In this document: positions 31,344 to 42,325 of the stretch, in pieces | Layout: each line of letters starts with the position of its first letter | Numbering within the stretch: the first letter of the stretch is position 1 | Notes under the pieces: model-generated | The model's database searches: none | Told to the model about the DNA's origin: nothing | The model's input: only the letters and a program-made list of their open reading frames with translations | Translations under genes and position numbers: made by a program | From: SAR86 cluster bacterium | GTDB taxonomy: Bacteria > Pseudomonadota > Gammaproteobacteria > Magnimaribacterales > AG-339-G14 | Reading direction: 5' to 3' | DNA: 64,000 nucleotides | Assembly: GCA_028140145.1 (NCBI GenBank) | Contig: JAOIOC010000005.1 | Coordinates: forward strand, 19,433-83,432

Positions 31344-32303
31344 ATGCCAAAAAAAATTTCAATTAATTTCGAGGTCAACGCTCAGGAGTCAGGAAAAAGA
31401 ATAGATGTAATCGTATCTAAGAGACATCCAGAGTTCTCAAGAATGCAAATTAAAAAGTTCATTGAGCTAGATTTTTTGTCTATTGATAATCAAATAATTT
31501 CAAAAGTAAGCGAGAAGGTTTCAATGGGCAGTAAGATAAATTTATCTGGTCTAATTAATGCAGAAGTTGAAGATCTTCCTGAAGATATTGAGATTGAAAT
31601 AAAAAAGGAGACAAAGGACTTCATAGTTATAAATAAAGCTCCAGGAATTGTTGTCCACCCGGGCTCAGGAAATAGATCAGGAACAATTCTCAACAGTTTA
31701 TTATTCAACTTTCCAGAGCTAGCAGACCTGCCACGAGCTGGAATAATTCATCGTTTAGATAAAGATACTTCTGGACTAATGGTTATTGCAAGAAATGAGA
31801 AGGCTTATAAATATTTATCAGATCAAATCTCCTCCAGAACTGTTAAAAGGGGATATGATCTAATAGTTATTGGAAAAACGTTGAGAGCAGGAACTTTAGA
31901 CTTCCCAATTGGAAGGCATCGCACTGTAAGAACAAAACAATCAGTTACAGAAAAAGGAAAAGAAGCAATTACAAAATTTAAAGTATTAGAATTTTTGGGA
32001 TTCTACACTTATATTCGAGCTTATTTAGAAACAGGGAGAACCCATCAAATTAGAGTCCATTTCAGCCATATTAAACATCCGCTAGTCGGAGATAAAACTT
32101 ATGGAACAAGTCAAAGATTTGCAAAAAATACCTCAGACGATTTGAAAGATTTTATTATCAAGTTTCCGAGACAAGCTCTACATGCTAGAGAACTTTCTTT
32201 TATAGATCCCTCGACCAATGAAACAGTAAATTTTGAAAGCAAAATTCCTAAAGATTTTCAAAGTTTATTGGATCGTCTAAAAACCAATGAAAACTTGACT
32301 TAA
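31344..32303 (+). CDS. rluD: 23S rRNA pseudouridine synthase RluD
   Basis: GIIHRLDKDTSGLMVIARN; S4 domain; ETGRTHQIRVHF. Confidence 0.95.
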   Translation: MPKKISINFEVNAQESGKRIDVIVSKRHPEFSRMQIKKFIELDFLSIDNQIISKVSEKVSMGSKINLSGLINAEVEDLPEDIEIEIKKETKDFIVINKAPGIVVHPGSGNRSGTILNSLLFNFPELADLPRAGIIHRLDKDTSGLMVIARNEKAYKYLSDQISSRTVKRGYDLIVIGKTLRAGTLDFPIGRHRTVRTKQSVTEKGKEAITKFKVLEFLGFYTYIRAYLETGRTHQIRVHFSHIKHPLVGDKTYGTSQRFAKNTSDDLKDFIIKFPRQALHARELSFIDPSTNETVNFESKIPKDFQSLLDRLKTNENLT

Positions 32304-32351
32304 AGGGTTCTAGTGTCACAATTCGAATCTTTTTAAAACTGTTTAATAAAT

Positions 32352-34085
32352 ATGAAGAAAGAATCAGGTGGATCTGCACTTATTAGAGCTTTGGCAGATG
32401 AAAATGTAGACCTTCTCTTTGGATATCCAGGAGGAGCCGCCCTTCATATTTATGATGCAATTTATCAACAGGATAAAGTTCAGCATATTTTAGTCAGGCA
32501 CGAGCAGGCAGCAGTCCATGCAGCTGATGGATATGCCAGAGCTACCGGAAAAGTTGGAACTGTTCTTGTAACATCTGGTCCAGGAGCAACAAACGCAATC
32601 ACTGGTATTGCAACTGCATATATGGACTCTATTCCATTAGTGGTAATTTCAGGTCAGGTTGCAAGCCATTTAATAGGAACAGATGCCTTCCAAGAAACGG
32701 ATATGATGGGAATATCACGACCAATCGTAAAACATAGCTTTCTAATTCAAAGTCCAGAAGAGATACCAGAGGTTGTTAAAAAGGCATTTATCATCGCAAA
32801 AACAGGAAAGCCTGGACCAGTTGTAATTGATGTACCCAAAGATATGACAGATCCGAATCATCTTTTTGACTATCAGTATCCAAAAGACATAAAGATGCGA
32901 TCTTATTCAGTCCCCTCAGAGGTAGAAGAAAGCAACATAGAAGAGGCAGTTTCATTATTAGAGAAAGCAAAAAAACCTGTTTTATATGCAGGCGGAGGGA
33001 TTATTCAAGGTAATGCAACTGAGGAACTAAAAAAGTTAGCGAAAATCATGAATGCCCCTGTGACAAATACACTAATGGGATTGGGAGCCTTTCCTGCAAC
33101 TCATGAAAACTTTATTGGAATGTTAGGAATGCATGGAACCTACGAAGCTAACATGGCAATGCATGAAGCTGATTTAATTTTTGCTTTGGGTTCAAGATTT
33201 GATGACAGAACTACAAACAATCCTCAAAAATACTCATTAAATGCAAAAAAAATACACTTAGATTGTGATTACGGTTCTATTGAAAAGATTATAAATGTCG
33301 ATGTATCTCTAAATGGAGATGCTAAAAAGATTCTTAATCAAATTCTCAATAAAATAAATCCAAAAAATATTGATAAAGCATCAATAGATCTCTGGAATAA
33401 CGAGATTCTAAACTGGAGAGAAACCCATGGTCTTAATCATGATCTTCTGGATAAGAAGTTTCATCAGAAGCAAATCCTTCCTCAACAGGTAATACAGTCT
33501 CTTTATAAGTCTACGAACGGTAAAGCATTTATAACTTCCGATGTTGGCCAACACCAAATGTTTGCTGCTCAATATTATAAATTTGATGAGCCTAGAAAAT
33601 GGATCAACTCTGGCGGTCTTGGAACAATGGGATTTGGTCTGCCTTCTGCAATGGGAGTTAAATTTGCTTTCCCTGATGCAGATGTTGTTTGTGTAACCGG
33701 TGAAGGCAGTATTCAAATGTGTATTCAGGAGCTGTCTACTTGTATGCAGTATGGACTGCCTGTGAAAATAATTAATCTCAATAATAGAGCTTTAGGAATG
33801 GTTAAGCAGTGGCAAGATATGCAATACGGTGGAAGATATTCCAGTATTCTCTACGAAGATTCTTTACCGGATTTTGTCAAGCTTGCAGAATCTTATGGAC
33901 ATGTGGGTATCAAGGTAGAGAATATAAGTGAGCTAGAAGAAAGAATGGACGAATGTATTTCCATGAAAGATAAACTTGTATTCATGGATGTATATGTTGA
34001 TCCAGATGAGCATGTATACCCGATGCTTGAAGCCGGCGGCAATATGTCTGAAATGCGAGTTAGTAAAACTAAAAAGACTTTTTAA
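32352..34085 (+). CDS. ilvB: Acetolactate synthase large subunit
   Basis: FGYPGGAALHIYDAIY; VTSGPGATNAITGIATAYMDSIPLV; ThDP motif GEGSIQMCIQELST. Confidence 0.95.
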   Translation: MKKESGGSALIRALADENVDLLFGYPGGAALHIYDAIYQQDKVQHILVRHEQAAVHAADGYARATGKVGTVLVTSGPGATNAITGIATAYMDSIPLVVISGQVASHLIGTDAFQETDMMGISRPIVKHSFLIQSPEEIPEVVKKAFIIAKTGKPGPVVIDVPKDMTDPNHLFDYQYPKDIKMRSYSVPSEVEESNIEEAVSLLEKAKKPVLYAGGGIIQGNATEELKKLAKIMNAPVTNTLMGLGAFPATHENFIGMLGMHGTYEANMAMHEADLIFALGSRFDDRTTNNPQKYSLNAKKIHLDCDYGSIEKIINVDVSLNGDAKKILNQILNKINPKNIDKASIDLWNNEILNWRETHGLNHDLLDKKFHQKQILPQQVIQSLYKSTNGKAFITSDVGQHQMFAAQYYKFDEPRKWINSGGLGTMGFGLPSAMGVKFAFPDADVVCVTGEGSIQMCIQELSTCMQYGLPVKIINLNNRALGMVKQWQDMQYGGRYSSILYEDSLPDFVKLAESYGHVGIKVENISELEERMDECISMKDKLVFMDVYVDPDEHVYPMLEAGGNMSEMRVSKTKKTF

Positions 34086-34086
34086 T

Positions 34087-34599
34087 ATGAGTCACATATC
34101 GATTTTAATGGAAAACCAACCGGGAGCTCTCTCTAGGGTTGTAGGTTTATTTTCACAAAGGGGTTACAACATAGACTCTTTATCTGTGGCTCCTACAAAT
34201 GATTCATCTTTATCAAGGCTCACCATGGTCGTTAAAGAAGAAGAAAGCGTAATATCTCAAATTCTCAAACAATTAAACAAAGTAATTGATGTTGTAGAAG
34301 TTCAGAATCTGTCCGATGTTGAATCTGTCTCACTGGAAATTGCTATTGTTAAATTAAAAATTACCGAGAAAGAAGCATCAAAAATTATTGAAAGTGCTTT
34401 TCCTATTGTTGGAGAAATTATTAATCATAAAGATGAATTTGTAATGATTAAACTTATTGGTTCCAACCATGAGGTTGATGATTTTCTTCTTTCTTTAAAT
34501 AAGCAAAAGTTTTTAGAGGTTACAAGATCAGGTCTACTTGGTATGGGGACAGGTGAAAACTTTCTCATTTCAGAAAGTGAAACTACAATTGAGTATTAG
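34087..34599 (+). CDS. ilvH: Acetolactate synthase small subunit (start trimmed from 33976)
   Basis: MSHISILMENQPGALSRVVGLFSQRGYNIDSLSVAPT ACT domain. Confidence 0.94.
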   Translation: MSHISILMENQPGALSRVVGLFSQRGYNIDSLSVAPTNDSSLSRLTMVVKEEESVISQILKQLNKVIDVVEVQNLSDVESVSLEIAIVKLKITEKEASKIIESAFPIVGEIINHKDEFVMIKLIGSNHEVDDFLLSLNKQKFLEVTRSGLLGMGTGENFLISESETTIEY

Positions 34600-35640
<1,041 letters not shown>

Positions 35641-35653
35641 TACCATCGATAGG

Positions 35654-37168
35654 GTGTCAAATAAGATACTCGCCCTTATTCTAGGAATTTCTTTATTTTC
35701 CGTTTATCTTTTTTCTATTAACCTTTATCCATTAGTTGATGAAGACGAAGGTGCATTCGCTTCAGCAACTATGACTATGATGGATTCTGGTAATTATACA
35801 AACGTTGAGTTAGCAGGAGAGAGGAGGGATGACAAACCGGTTCTTACCCATTGGCTGCAGGTCATAAGTTTAAAAACCTTTGGCTTTTCAGAATTTGCTT
35901 TTAGATTACCGAGCGTAATCTTTGGGTTGCTCTGGGCATTCGTAACGTTTTGGTTTACAAAAAAGATTTCAAATAAAAGAAATGCTTTTTTAGCTGCTTT
36001 TTTCGTTCTAGCAAGCCTTGGGGCATCAATTATTATCAAAACAGCAACTGCGGATGGAATATTTAACTTTTTTGTGGCTTCAACAACCCTTTTGGCATTT
36101 TTAGCTTTAAGAGAACAACGGAGCAAGTATTTATACTATGCAGCAATTCTTGCCGGCTTTGGCTTTTTAACAAAAGGACCCGCTATTTTAATCGTGCCAG
36201 GAGGGGCTTTATTTTTCTGGGCTTGGTGGAATGGATATTTAACTGAAACGTTAAGAAAACTTTTCAATCCTTTTTTATGGCTAATCTTTTTTTGTATTGC
36301 ATCACCATGGTTTATCTATTTATATTTAAGCGAAGGCATAGATCCGATACTAGGATTCTTTTTAAAACATAACTTTCAAAGGTATACATCAACTTTTGAG
36401 GGCCACTCAGGACCATTTTATTATTATTTTGTTATTTTGATTTTTTTGGTGGCTCCATTTTGGAATAGTCTTTTTACGGTAGTCGGCAGAATTAAGACAG
36501 ACTTCAAAGATGAAACTAGAAGTTTTCTATGGATTTGGTTTTTATGGGTTTTACTCTTTTTTTCAATATCTTCAACTAAGTTACCGCACTACTTACTCTA
36601 TGGAATAACTCCACTATTCATATTAATGGCACTCAATTTTAAGCAGCAAAGCAAAAGAATAAATCTGCTAATTTTTATTTCTTTATTGGGCTTTATATCA
36701 TCTTTGCCAATTGTATTAGAAACTCTTGCTTCATCAGAGAAAGACATTATTTGGAATGTTTTGAGAGAGGAAATAGAGGTTTTCTTTACTCCTGCAAATT
36801 TCTTTATTCCAATATTAATTCTTCTAGCCCTTGGAATTGTCTCCTTTATGGTCTTTTCTAAATTTAACCAATTTATAATCTCGTCTTTATTATTTTTGAT
36901 TAGTATCCATTTAATTTTCCTTCCAAGTGCCATAGGACTATTCCAAGATCGATTCAAACAGGCTGGATTAAAGGTAAAAGAAATGAATAAGCCATTAGCC
37001 ATGCACAAGATGAACTTTCCCTCTTTTGGAGTATATGCAAGAGACACTGCCTATAGAAATCATAAGGATGGACAAATAATTCTTTTAAGGAGCAATCAAA
37101 TTGATGAGCTAGGTTCAGTGATAGAAATTTATAATAGGTCGGGTATTTCTGTGGTGATAAAAGAGTGA
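35654..37168 (+). CDS. Glycosyltransferase family 39 (ArnT-like GT-C membrane protein); start GTG 35654 preferred over 35621
   Basis: DEDEGAFASATMTMMDSGNYTN...GERRDDKPVLTHWLQ; ~12 TM segments. Confidence 0.85.
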   Translation: MSNKILALILGISLFSVYLFSINLYPLVDEDEGAFASATMTMMDSGNYTNVELAGERRDDKPVLTHWLQVISLKTFGFSEFAFRLPSVIFGLLWAFVTFWFTKKISNKRNAFLAAFFVLASLGASIIIKTATADGIFNFFVASTTLLAFLALREQRSKYLYYAAILAGFGFLTKGPAILIVPGGALFFWAWWNGYLTETLRKLFNPFLWLIFFCIASPWFIYLYLSEGIDPILGFFLKHNFQRYTSTFEGHSGPFYYYFVILIFLVAPFWNSLFTVVGRIKTDFKDETRSFLWIWFLWVLLFFSISSTKLPHYLLYGITPLFILMALNFKQQSKRINLLIFISLLGFISSLPIVLETLASSEKDIIWNVLREEIEVFFTPANFFIPILILLALGIVSFMVFSKFNQFIISSLLFLISIHLIFLPSAIGLFQDRFKQAGLKVKEMNKPLAMHKMNFPSFGVYARDTAYRNHKDGQIILLRSNQIDELGSVIEIYNRSGISVVIKE

Positions 37169-38805
37169 ATCTTCAGCACAAAACAGGTTTTATTATCTTT
37201 GCTTTGGCGCTCGTTCTGATTGGTTTGAATTATTTAGATTCTGTAATTGTTCTAAATAACTTTATTTTTATTGGACTAAATAGTTTGGGAGCTTTTATAG
37301 ATCAATCAGCTCTCACTTTTCTTACCGAATTTGGTAACGCAGCCATACTGATGATTGCATCTGTAATCCCAATATATTACTCAAGAAAATTTTTCAGGCT
37401 AATCATCTCATCTACACTGATTGGAATCTTGCTCTCGAGAGGGTTAAAAATTTTACTGGATATTCCAAGGCCAGGAGCAATCCTGCCAAGAGAAGAATTT
37501 TTTGTTGTTGAGCCTCTTTTGTCCTCTCAATCCGTGCCTTCTGGACACGCATTTAGTCTCTTTTTATTTTTCTCTTGTTTGGTTGTCTCAGGCATGATTA
37601 AAAAAAACTATTTTGTACTGTTAATTTTCGCCTTTTCACTTATTGCTTTTACAAGGATATTAGTTGGGGCTCACTGGCCAATGGATATTCTGATTGGGGC
37701 TTCTTTGGGTTTTAGCTTGCCTTTACTCTTGGCTTCATTGTCAGAGAGATCGTCAAAAATTTTGGACACTTTATATTCGGTATTTTTCATTATTCTATTA
37801 AGCATCGCACTTTACACAATTCTCATTGGCAATTTTTCTACCTATGATTTTGCAAATGAAATCGGCTGGTTATACATTCTTATTTTCTTGAGTTTCCTTT
37901 TATTTCTTAATTTACTGAAGATAGAAAACATTTTTAGTATTGCTTTAGACTATTTCACCAAAATAAAGGTATCTCAGAGTAATTTTTTTAAAATCTTTAT
38001 GCCTTTGCTTATTTCTTCCACATTCATATATTTAATCTATAAATATGGATCTTTTAGTTCCTTTCTCTTCATGACAGGAAATTTGGATTTTCTCCTATTG
38101 TCCGTTGCATTAGGTCTTTTAGTTTTAAGCCTATTGATAAGGGCTGCTCGAATAAGAAGATTTTTTAAAAAGGAAACAAAGAGCCTAGGAGTTATGCGAA
38201 TCACTTTCTTGCATAACTTTTTAAATAATTTCTTACCTATGCGAATTGGAGAATTTTCTTTTCCTTTGCTTTTGAGAGAATCTTATGGGATCGATAATAA
38301 GATATCCCTCAGGGCACTTTTTATTTTCAGGCTCACAGATCTTTTATCAATCATTTTTTTGTCTTTATTTGTCTTTCTTAGTTTCTACTATTCTTTAATG
38401 CTTAACATCTTATTTTTTGTTGCTTGGTACTTAGGAGTGAGCTATTTATTGCAAGAAAGAGATATTAAAAAAAATCTTTTTGAAAAAATTGAAATTTTGA
38501 TTTTGTCTTTGTTAGCTTGGTTCATAAAAGTATTTGCACTCACCTATCTTCTGTTATCTTTGATTTCAGTAAGCTTAGAAAGTTCTTTCGTAGCAGTTAT
38601 TTTTGGTGAATTAACATCAATCCTACCCATCCATGGCTTTGCAGGAACGGGGACATATGAGGGAGGCATAATATTTGGGCTTAATTCTTTTGATAAAAAC
38701 ATTAATATCGATTCAATGATCAGTGCTTCTTTATTGGTCCACTTTACTGTTCTTTTATATAGTCTTATCCTTGCAATTGTTTCAACATTCATTAAGAAAA
38801 CATGA
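37165..38805 (+). CDS. Fusion: PAP2 lipid phosphatase domain + LPG_synthase_TM (UPF0104 flippase-like) domain
   Basis: PAP2 motifs KILLDIPRP (Kx6RP), PSGHAF, RILVGAHWPMD (Rx5Hx3D); C-term LPMRIGEFSFPLLLRE and LPIHGFAGTGTYEGG typical of LPG_synthase_TM. Confidence 0.8.
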   Translation: MNLQHKTGFIIFALALVLIGLNYLDSVIVLNNFIFIGLNSLGAFIDQSALTFLTEFGNAAILMIASVIPIYYSRKFFRLIISSTLIGILLSRGLKILLDIPRPGAILPREEFFVVEPLLSSQSVPSGHAFSLFLFFSCLVVSGMIKKNYFVLLIFAFSLIAFTRILVGAHWPMDILIGASLGFSLPLLLASLSERSSKILDTLYSVFFIILLSIALYTILIGNFSTYDFANEIGWLYILIFLSFLLFLNLLKIENIFSIALDYFTKIKVSQSNFFKIFMPLLISSTFIYLIYKYGSFSSFLFMTGNLDFLLLSVALGLLVLSLLIRAARIRRFFKKETKSLGVMRITFLHNFLNNFLPMRIGEFSFPLLLRESYGIDNKISLRALFIFRLTDLLSIIFLSLFVFLSFYYSLMLNILFFVAWYLGVSYLLQERDIKKNLFEKIEILILSLLAWFIKVFALTYLLLSLISVSLESSFVAVIFGELTSILPIHGFAGTGTYEGGIIFGLNSFDKNINIDSMISASLLVHFTVLLYSLILAIVSTFIKKT

Positions 38806-39752
38806 AAACTTATTTAAGCATTGTCGTTCCTGTTTATAACGAGGAAGAAAATATAAAACCTCTCGTCGATGAGATTTATCAATCGATGGAATCCCTAGAT
38901 AAAGAATGGGAATTACTCATTATTGATGATTCAAGCAAAGATAATACGGGAGATATATGTGAATCAATTGCCAAAGTAAAAAAAGAAGTCAGGTACCTAC
39001 TATTAGGAAGGAATTCAGGTCAAACGGCTGCCATGCAAGCAGGTTTTGACCACGTACAGGGAAAATACATAGCAACTTTGGACGGCGACCTTCAAAACGA
39101 TCCGAAGGATATTTTAAGACTCTTGAATAGGCTGAAAGAAGAAAAGTTGGATTTAATTGTTGGATGGAGAAAAGACAGAAAAGATCCCTTTCTTAGAAGC
39201 CTCATATCAAAGATGGCAAATTCTTTAATTGGTTGGTCGACTGATATAAAGCTCCATGATTACGGATGTAGCTTAAAGGTCTATAGAAATAAAACTCTCA
39301 AAGCTGTTCAGTTGTACGGCGAAATGCATCGGTTAATTCCTGCATGGATGAGTCTTTATACTGATAAGGCAAGGATAAGAGAAGAGGAAGTAAATCATAG
39401 ACCCAGAATTGCTGGCGAGAGCAAGTATGGGTTTGGAAGAATTGCTAGGGTACCTTTAGATTTATTTTCAATTATATTTTTCCAAAGGTTTTTATCTAAA
39501 CCAGCGCACTTTTTTGGTTTTCCTGGTTTAGTTTTTTTGGTTCTAGGAATAATTATCTTATCTATATTAAGCGCCCAAAAAATTATGCTTGGCATAGACT
39601 TAGGCGACAGACCACTTTTTTACGGGGGAATACTTTCTGTTGTGTTTGGAACCCAACTTTTAACGACCGGTTTATTGGCTGAAGTGGTCGTAAGAATTTA
39701 CTTTTCGAATAAAAACCGTCCTTATGTCATAAGAAAGGATTCTGATAATTAA
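38802..39752 (+). CDS. Glycosyltransferase family 2, polyprenyl-phosphate hexose synthase-like (DPM1/ArnC/GtrB type)
   Basis: VPVYNEEENI; DDSSKDNTGD; ATLDGDLQNDPKDI; GESKYGFGRI; two C-terminal TM segments. Confidence 0.88.
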   Translation: MKTYLSIVVPVYNEEENIKPLVDEIYQSMESLDKEWELLIIDDSSKDNTGDICESIAKVKKEVRYLLLGRNSGQTAAMQAGFDHVQGKYIATLDGDLQNDPKDILRLLNRLKEEKLDLIVGWRKDRKDPFLRSLISKMANSLIGWSTDIKLHDYGCSLKVYRNKTLKAVQLYGEMHRLIPAWMSLYTDKARIREEEVNHRPRIAGESKYGFGRIARVPLDLFSIIFFQRFLSKPAHFFGFPGLVFLVLGIIILSILSAQKIMLGIDLGDRPLFYGGILSVVFGTQLLTTGLLAEVVVRIYFSNKNRPYVIRKDSDN

Positions 39753-39804
39753 TTTAACTTTATTTATTGATAATAGCTTGCTAAGGTTGCATTCCATTTC
39801 ATAT

Positions 39805-39881
<77 letters not shown>

Positions 39882-39948
39882 AATTCCTTAAAATCTTTTG
39901 ACACAATAACTGTCATAATTTATATTTTCCTGACATCATCATTCAATA

Positions 39949-41595
39949 ATGCTTAGGAAAACTTTAGTTACTTTTGCTCTTCTCGCCATACTAGGCATCA
40001 CAGCCTGGGAATTTAAAATAAATATACTTATTTGGTCTATACCGAAACTGTCGGCTATTTTTATGCCAATACAAGATAATATTCCAACCACTTGGACAGA
40101 GGGACCTGAAATTCCTACACAAGATGACCGTCCTAATATTATTTTAATTTTGGCTGATGATTTGGGATACAACGATATCTCTGCTCATAACGGCGGAGCA
40201 GCAGACGGATCTTTGATAACACCCCACATAGATTCGCTAGCAGAAAACGGCATTCTCTTTTCAAGAGGATATGCTGCCAATGCTACTTGTGCACCTTCAA
40301 GGGCATCCATCATGACAGGGAAATACCCCACAAAATTTGGATATGAATTTACTCCCGTACCGGCAACCGGAAGATTAATTATGCGCTGGCTTGCTGAAGA
40401 GGATGACTCAGAACTGAGAGCCAGAGTTGATAGAGAAGTAGCGACTCGGTTACCTCCTTTATGGGAGCAAGGAATGCCAACTGAGCAAGTAACAATTGCA
40501 GAGGTTCTTCGTGATGCAGGATATTACACAGCCCACATAGGAAAATGGCATCTTGGCCAAGCCAATGGCATGGATGCGCAAAGCCAAGGATTTAAAGATT
40601 CTTTATCTTTGGTGGGACCTTTGTATGCCCCAGAAGATGATCCAGATATAGTAAATGCAAAGTTCGATACTGGAATCGACAGAATGATTTGGGGTATTGG
40701 GCAGTATTCAGCAATGTTTAATGGAGGCGATTTTTTTGCTCCAGATAAATATGTTACCGATTACTATACTGAAGAAGCTTTGAAGGTTATTGAAAAAAAT
40801 AAAAACAGACCTTTCTTTTTATATTTAAGTCATTGGGCAGTTCATAATCCTCTGCAGGCATTGAGAAGCGATGTAGAGCATATGAGCCATATGCAAGGTC
40901 ATAATTTACAAGTTTATTCTGGAATGATTGCCGCGCTTGATCGAAGCGTAGGAAGAGTAATTCAGAAACTCAAAGAGCTCGAAATATATGGCAAAACTTT
41001 GATTATTTTTACTAGCGATAACGGTGGAGCTGATTATATTGAGTTAGAGGATATTAATAAGCCTTACAGAGGTTGGAAAATAAGCTTCTTTGAAGGTGGA
41101 ATAAGAGTTCCTTATATTGTCAGCTGGCCTGATGGAATAAGTCCTGCACAAGAATCAAATAGCGCGGTGCATCACTTTGATATTTTTTCTACAATTGCAT
41201 CTGCTGCGGGCATTGAATCTTCAGAATTAAATGATTTAGATGGTGTTAATCTTCTACCTTTTATAAATAAAGAAATATCCACTGAACCGCACGAAACGCT
41301 TTTTTGGCGTTCAGGTAATCATCAATCGGTCTTACATAAAAACTGGAAATATATAACTAGCAAAAAAGAAAATTTTCGGTGGCTCTTCAATACCGCAGAA
41401 GATCCCACAGAAAAGAATAATCTAATCGAAGTTTATCCTGAAAAAGCACAATTTCTCGAGCAGCTATTAGATAAATTTAATTCAGAGCAAGCTGACCCTG
41501 TTGTACCATCTGCATTTGAAGTTCCAATATTAATTGATAAATATGATGGACAGGAGTACGAAGAGGGAGATGATTATATTTATTGGTCTAACTAA
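39949..41595 (+). CDS. Sulfatase (arylsulfatase family, Cys-type)
   Basis: NIILILADDLGYNDIS; CAPSRASIMTGKYP formylglycine motif; HIGKWHLG. Confidence 0.93.
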   Translation: MLRKTLVTFALLAILGITAWEFKINILIWSIPKLSAIFMPIQDNIPTTWTEGPEIPTQDDRPNIILILADDLGYNDISAHNGGAADGSLITPHIDSLAENGILFSRGYAANATCAPSRASIMTGKYPTKFGYEFTPVPATGRLIMRWLAEEDDSELRARVDREVATRLPPLWEQGMPTEQVTIAEVLRDAGYYTAHIGKWHLGQANGMDAQSQGFKDSLSLVGPLYAPEDDPDIVNAKFDTGIDRMIWGIGQYSAMFNGGDFFAPDKYVTDYYTEEALKVIEKNKNRPFFLYLSHWAVHNPLQALRSDVEHMSHMQGHNLQVYSGMIAALDRSVGRVIQKLKELEIYGKTLIIFTSDNGGADYIELEDINKPYRGWKISFFEGGIRVPYIVSWPDGISPAQESNSAVHHFDIFSTIASAAGIESSELNDLDGVNLLPFINKEISTEPHETLFWRSGNHQSVLHKNWKYITSKKENFRWLFNTAEDPTEKNNLIEVYPEKAQFLEQLLDKFNSEQADPVVPSAFEVPILIDKYDGQEYEEGDDYIYWSN

Positions 41596-41727
41596 GATTT
41601 TATTAAACTTTTAGACCTAAATTTCTATTTGATTTTGAGAGTTAAAATATATATTTATGTTAGTTCTATGAGTAAAATAATTGAAAAACTTAGCAATTTA
41701 CTAAGAATTTCTTAAACTGAAATTACA

Positions 41728-42309
41728 TTGGCATATACATTAAAAATAGGAGAAAGAGCTCCAGATTTCAATCTTTTGGGAACTGATGATGTATTTCATG
41801 ATCTATCAAGTTATCGCAAACATGAAATATTAATAATATCTTTTACCTGCAATCATTGTCCTTATGTAATTGGTTCAGATGAAATAACTCGACAAACTGT
41901 TGAAAAGTACAATCGAGAGAGTGTTAAGTTGGTATGTATCAATTCGAACAGTAAAAATACCTATGAAGAAGACAGTTTTGAGAATATGCAAGCTCGCATG
42001 TTAGAGCATCAGTTCCCCTGGGACTATCTTCACGATGAATCTCAGGAGATTGCTTCTAATTATGGAGCTCTAAAAACTCCGCATTTTTTTGTCTTTGATT
42101 CAGAAAGATCATTGATTTATACAGGAAGAGGAATTGACAATCCAAGAAATGGCTCTGAATCAACAATAAATGATTTGGAAAATGCAATTGATGATTATCT
42201 AAGAGGAAGTGACATTGCGGTTCCAGTTACCAACCCAATTGGATGTAATATAAAGTGGGATGGTAAAGATGCCCATTGGATGCCGCCCGCAGCTTGTGAT
42301 TTAATATAA
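41728..42309 (+). CDS. Thioredoxin-like/redoxin family protein (TTG start)
   Basis: GERAPDFNLLGTDD; SFTCNHCPYV (CxxC); TPHFFVFDSERSLIYTGRGID. Confidence 0.82.
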   Translation: MAYTLKIGERAPDFNLLGTDDVFHDLSSYRKHEILIISFTCNHCPYVIGSDEITRQTVEKYNRESVKLVCINSNSKNTYEEDSFENMQARMLEHQFPWDYLHDESQEIASNYGALKTPHFFVFDSERSLIYTGRGIDNPRNGSESTINDLENAIDDYLRGSDIAVPVTNPIGCNIKWDGKDAHWMPPAACDLI

Positions 42310-42325
42310 TTTTCAGGAGGAAAAA

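Noticed and set aside
33408-33716. Minus-strand 102-aa ORF inside ilvB and similar antisense ORFs (e.g. 36598..37047, 60108..60455, 46450..46686)
   Set aside because: Each lies opposite a well-supported gene, with no recognisable domain; expected by-products of AT-rich coding sequence.
41689-41705. CTTAG-N7-CTAAG inverted repeat after the sulfatase gene
   Set aside because: Only 5 bp, AT-rich, no proper U-tract; too weak to call a terminator.
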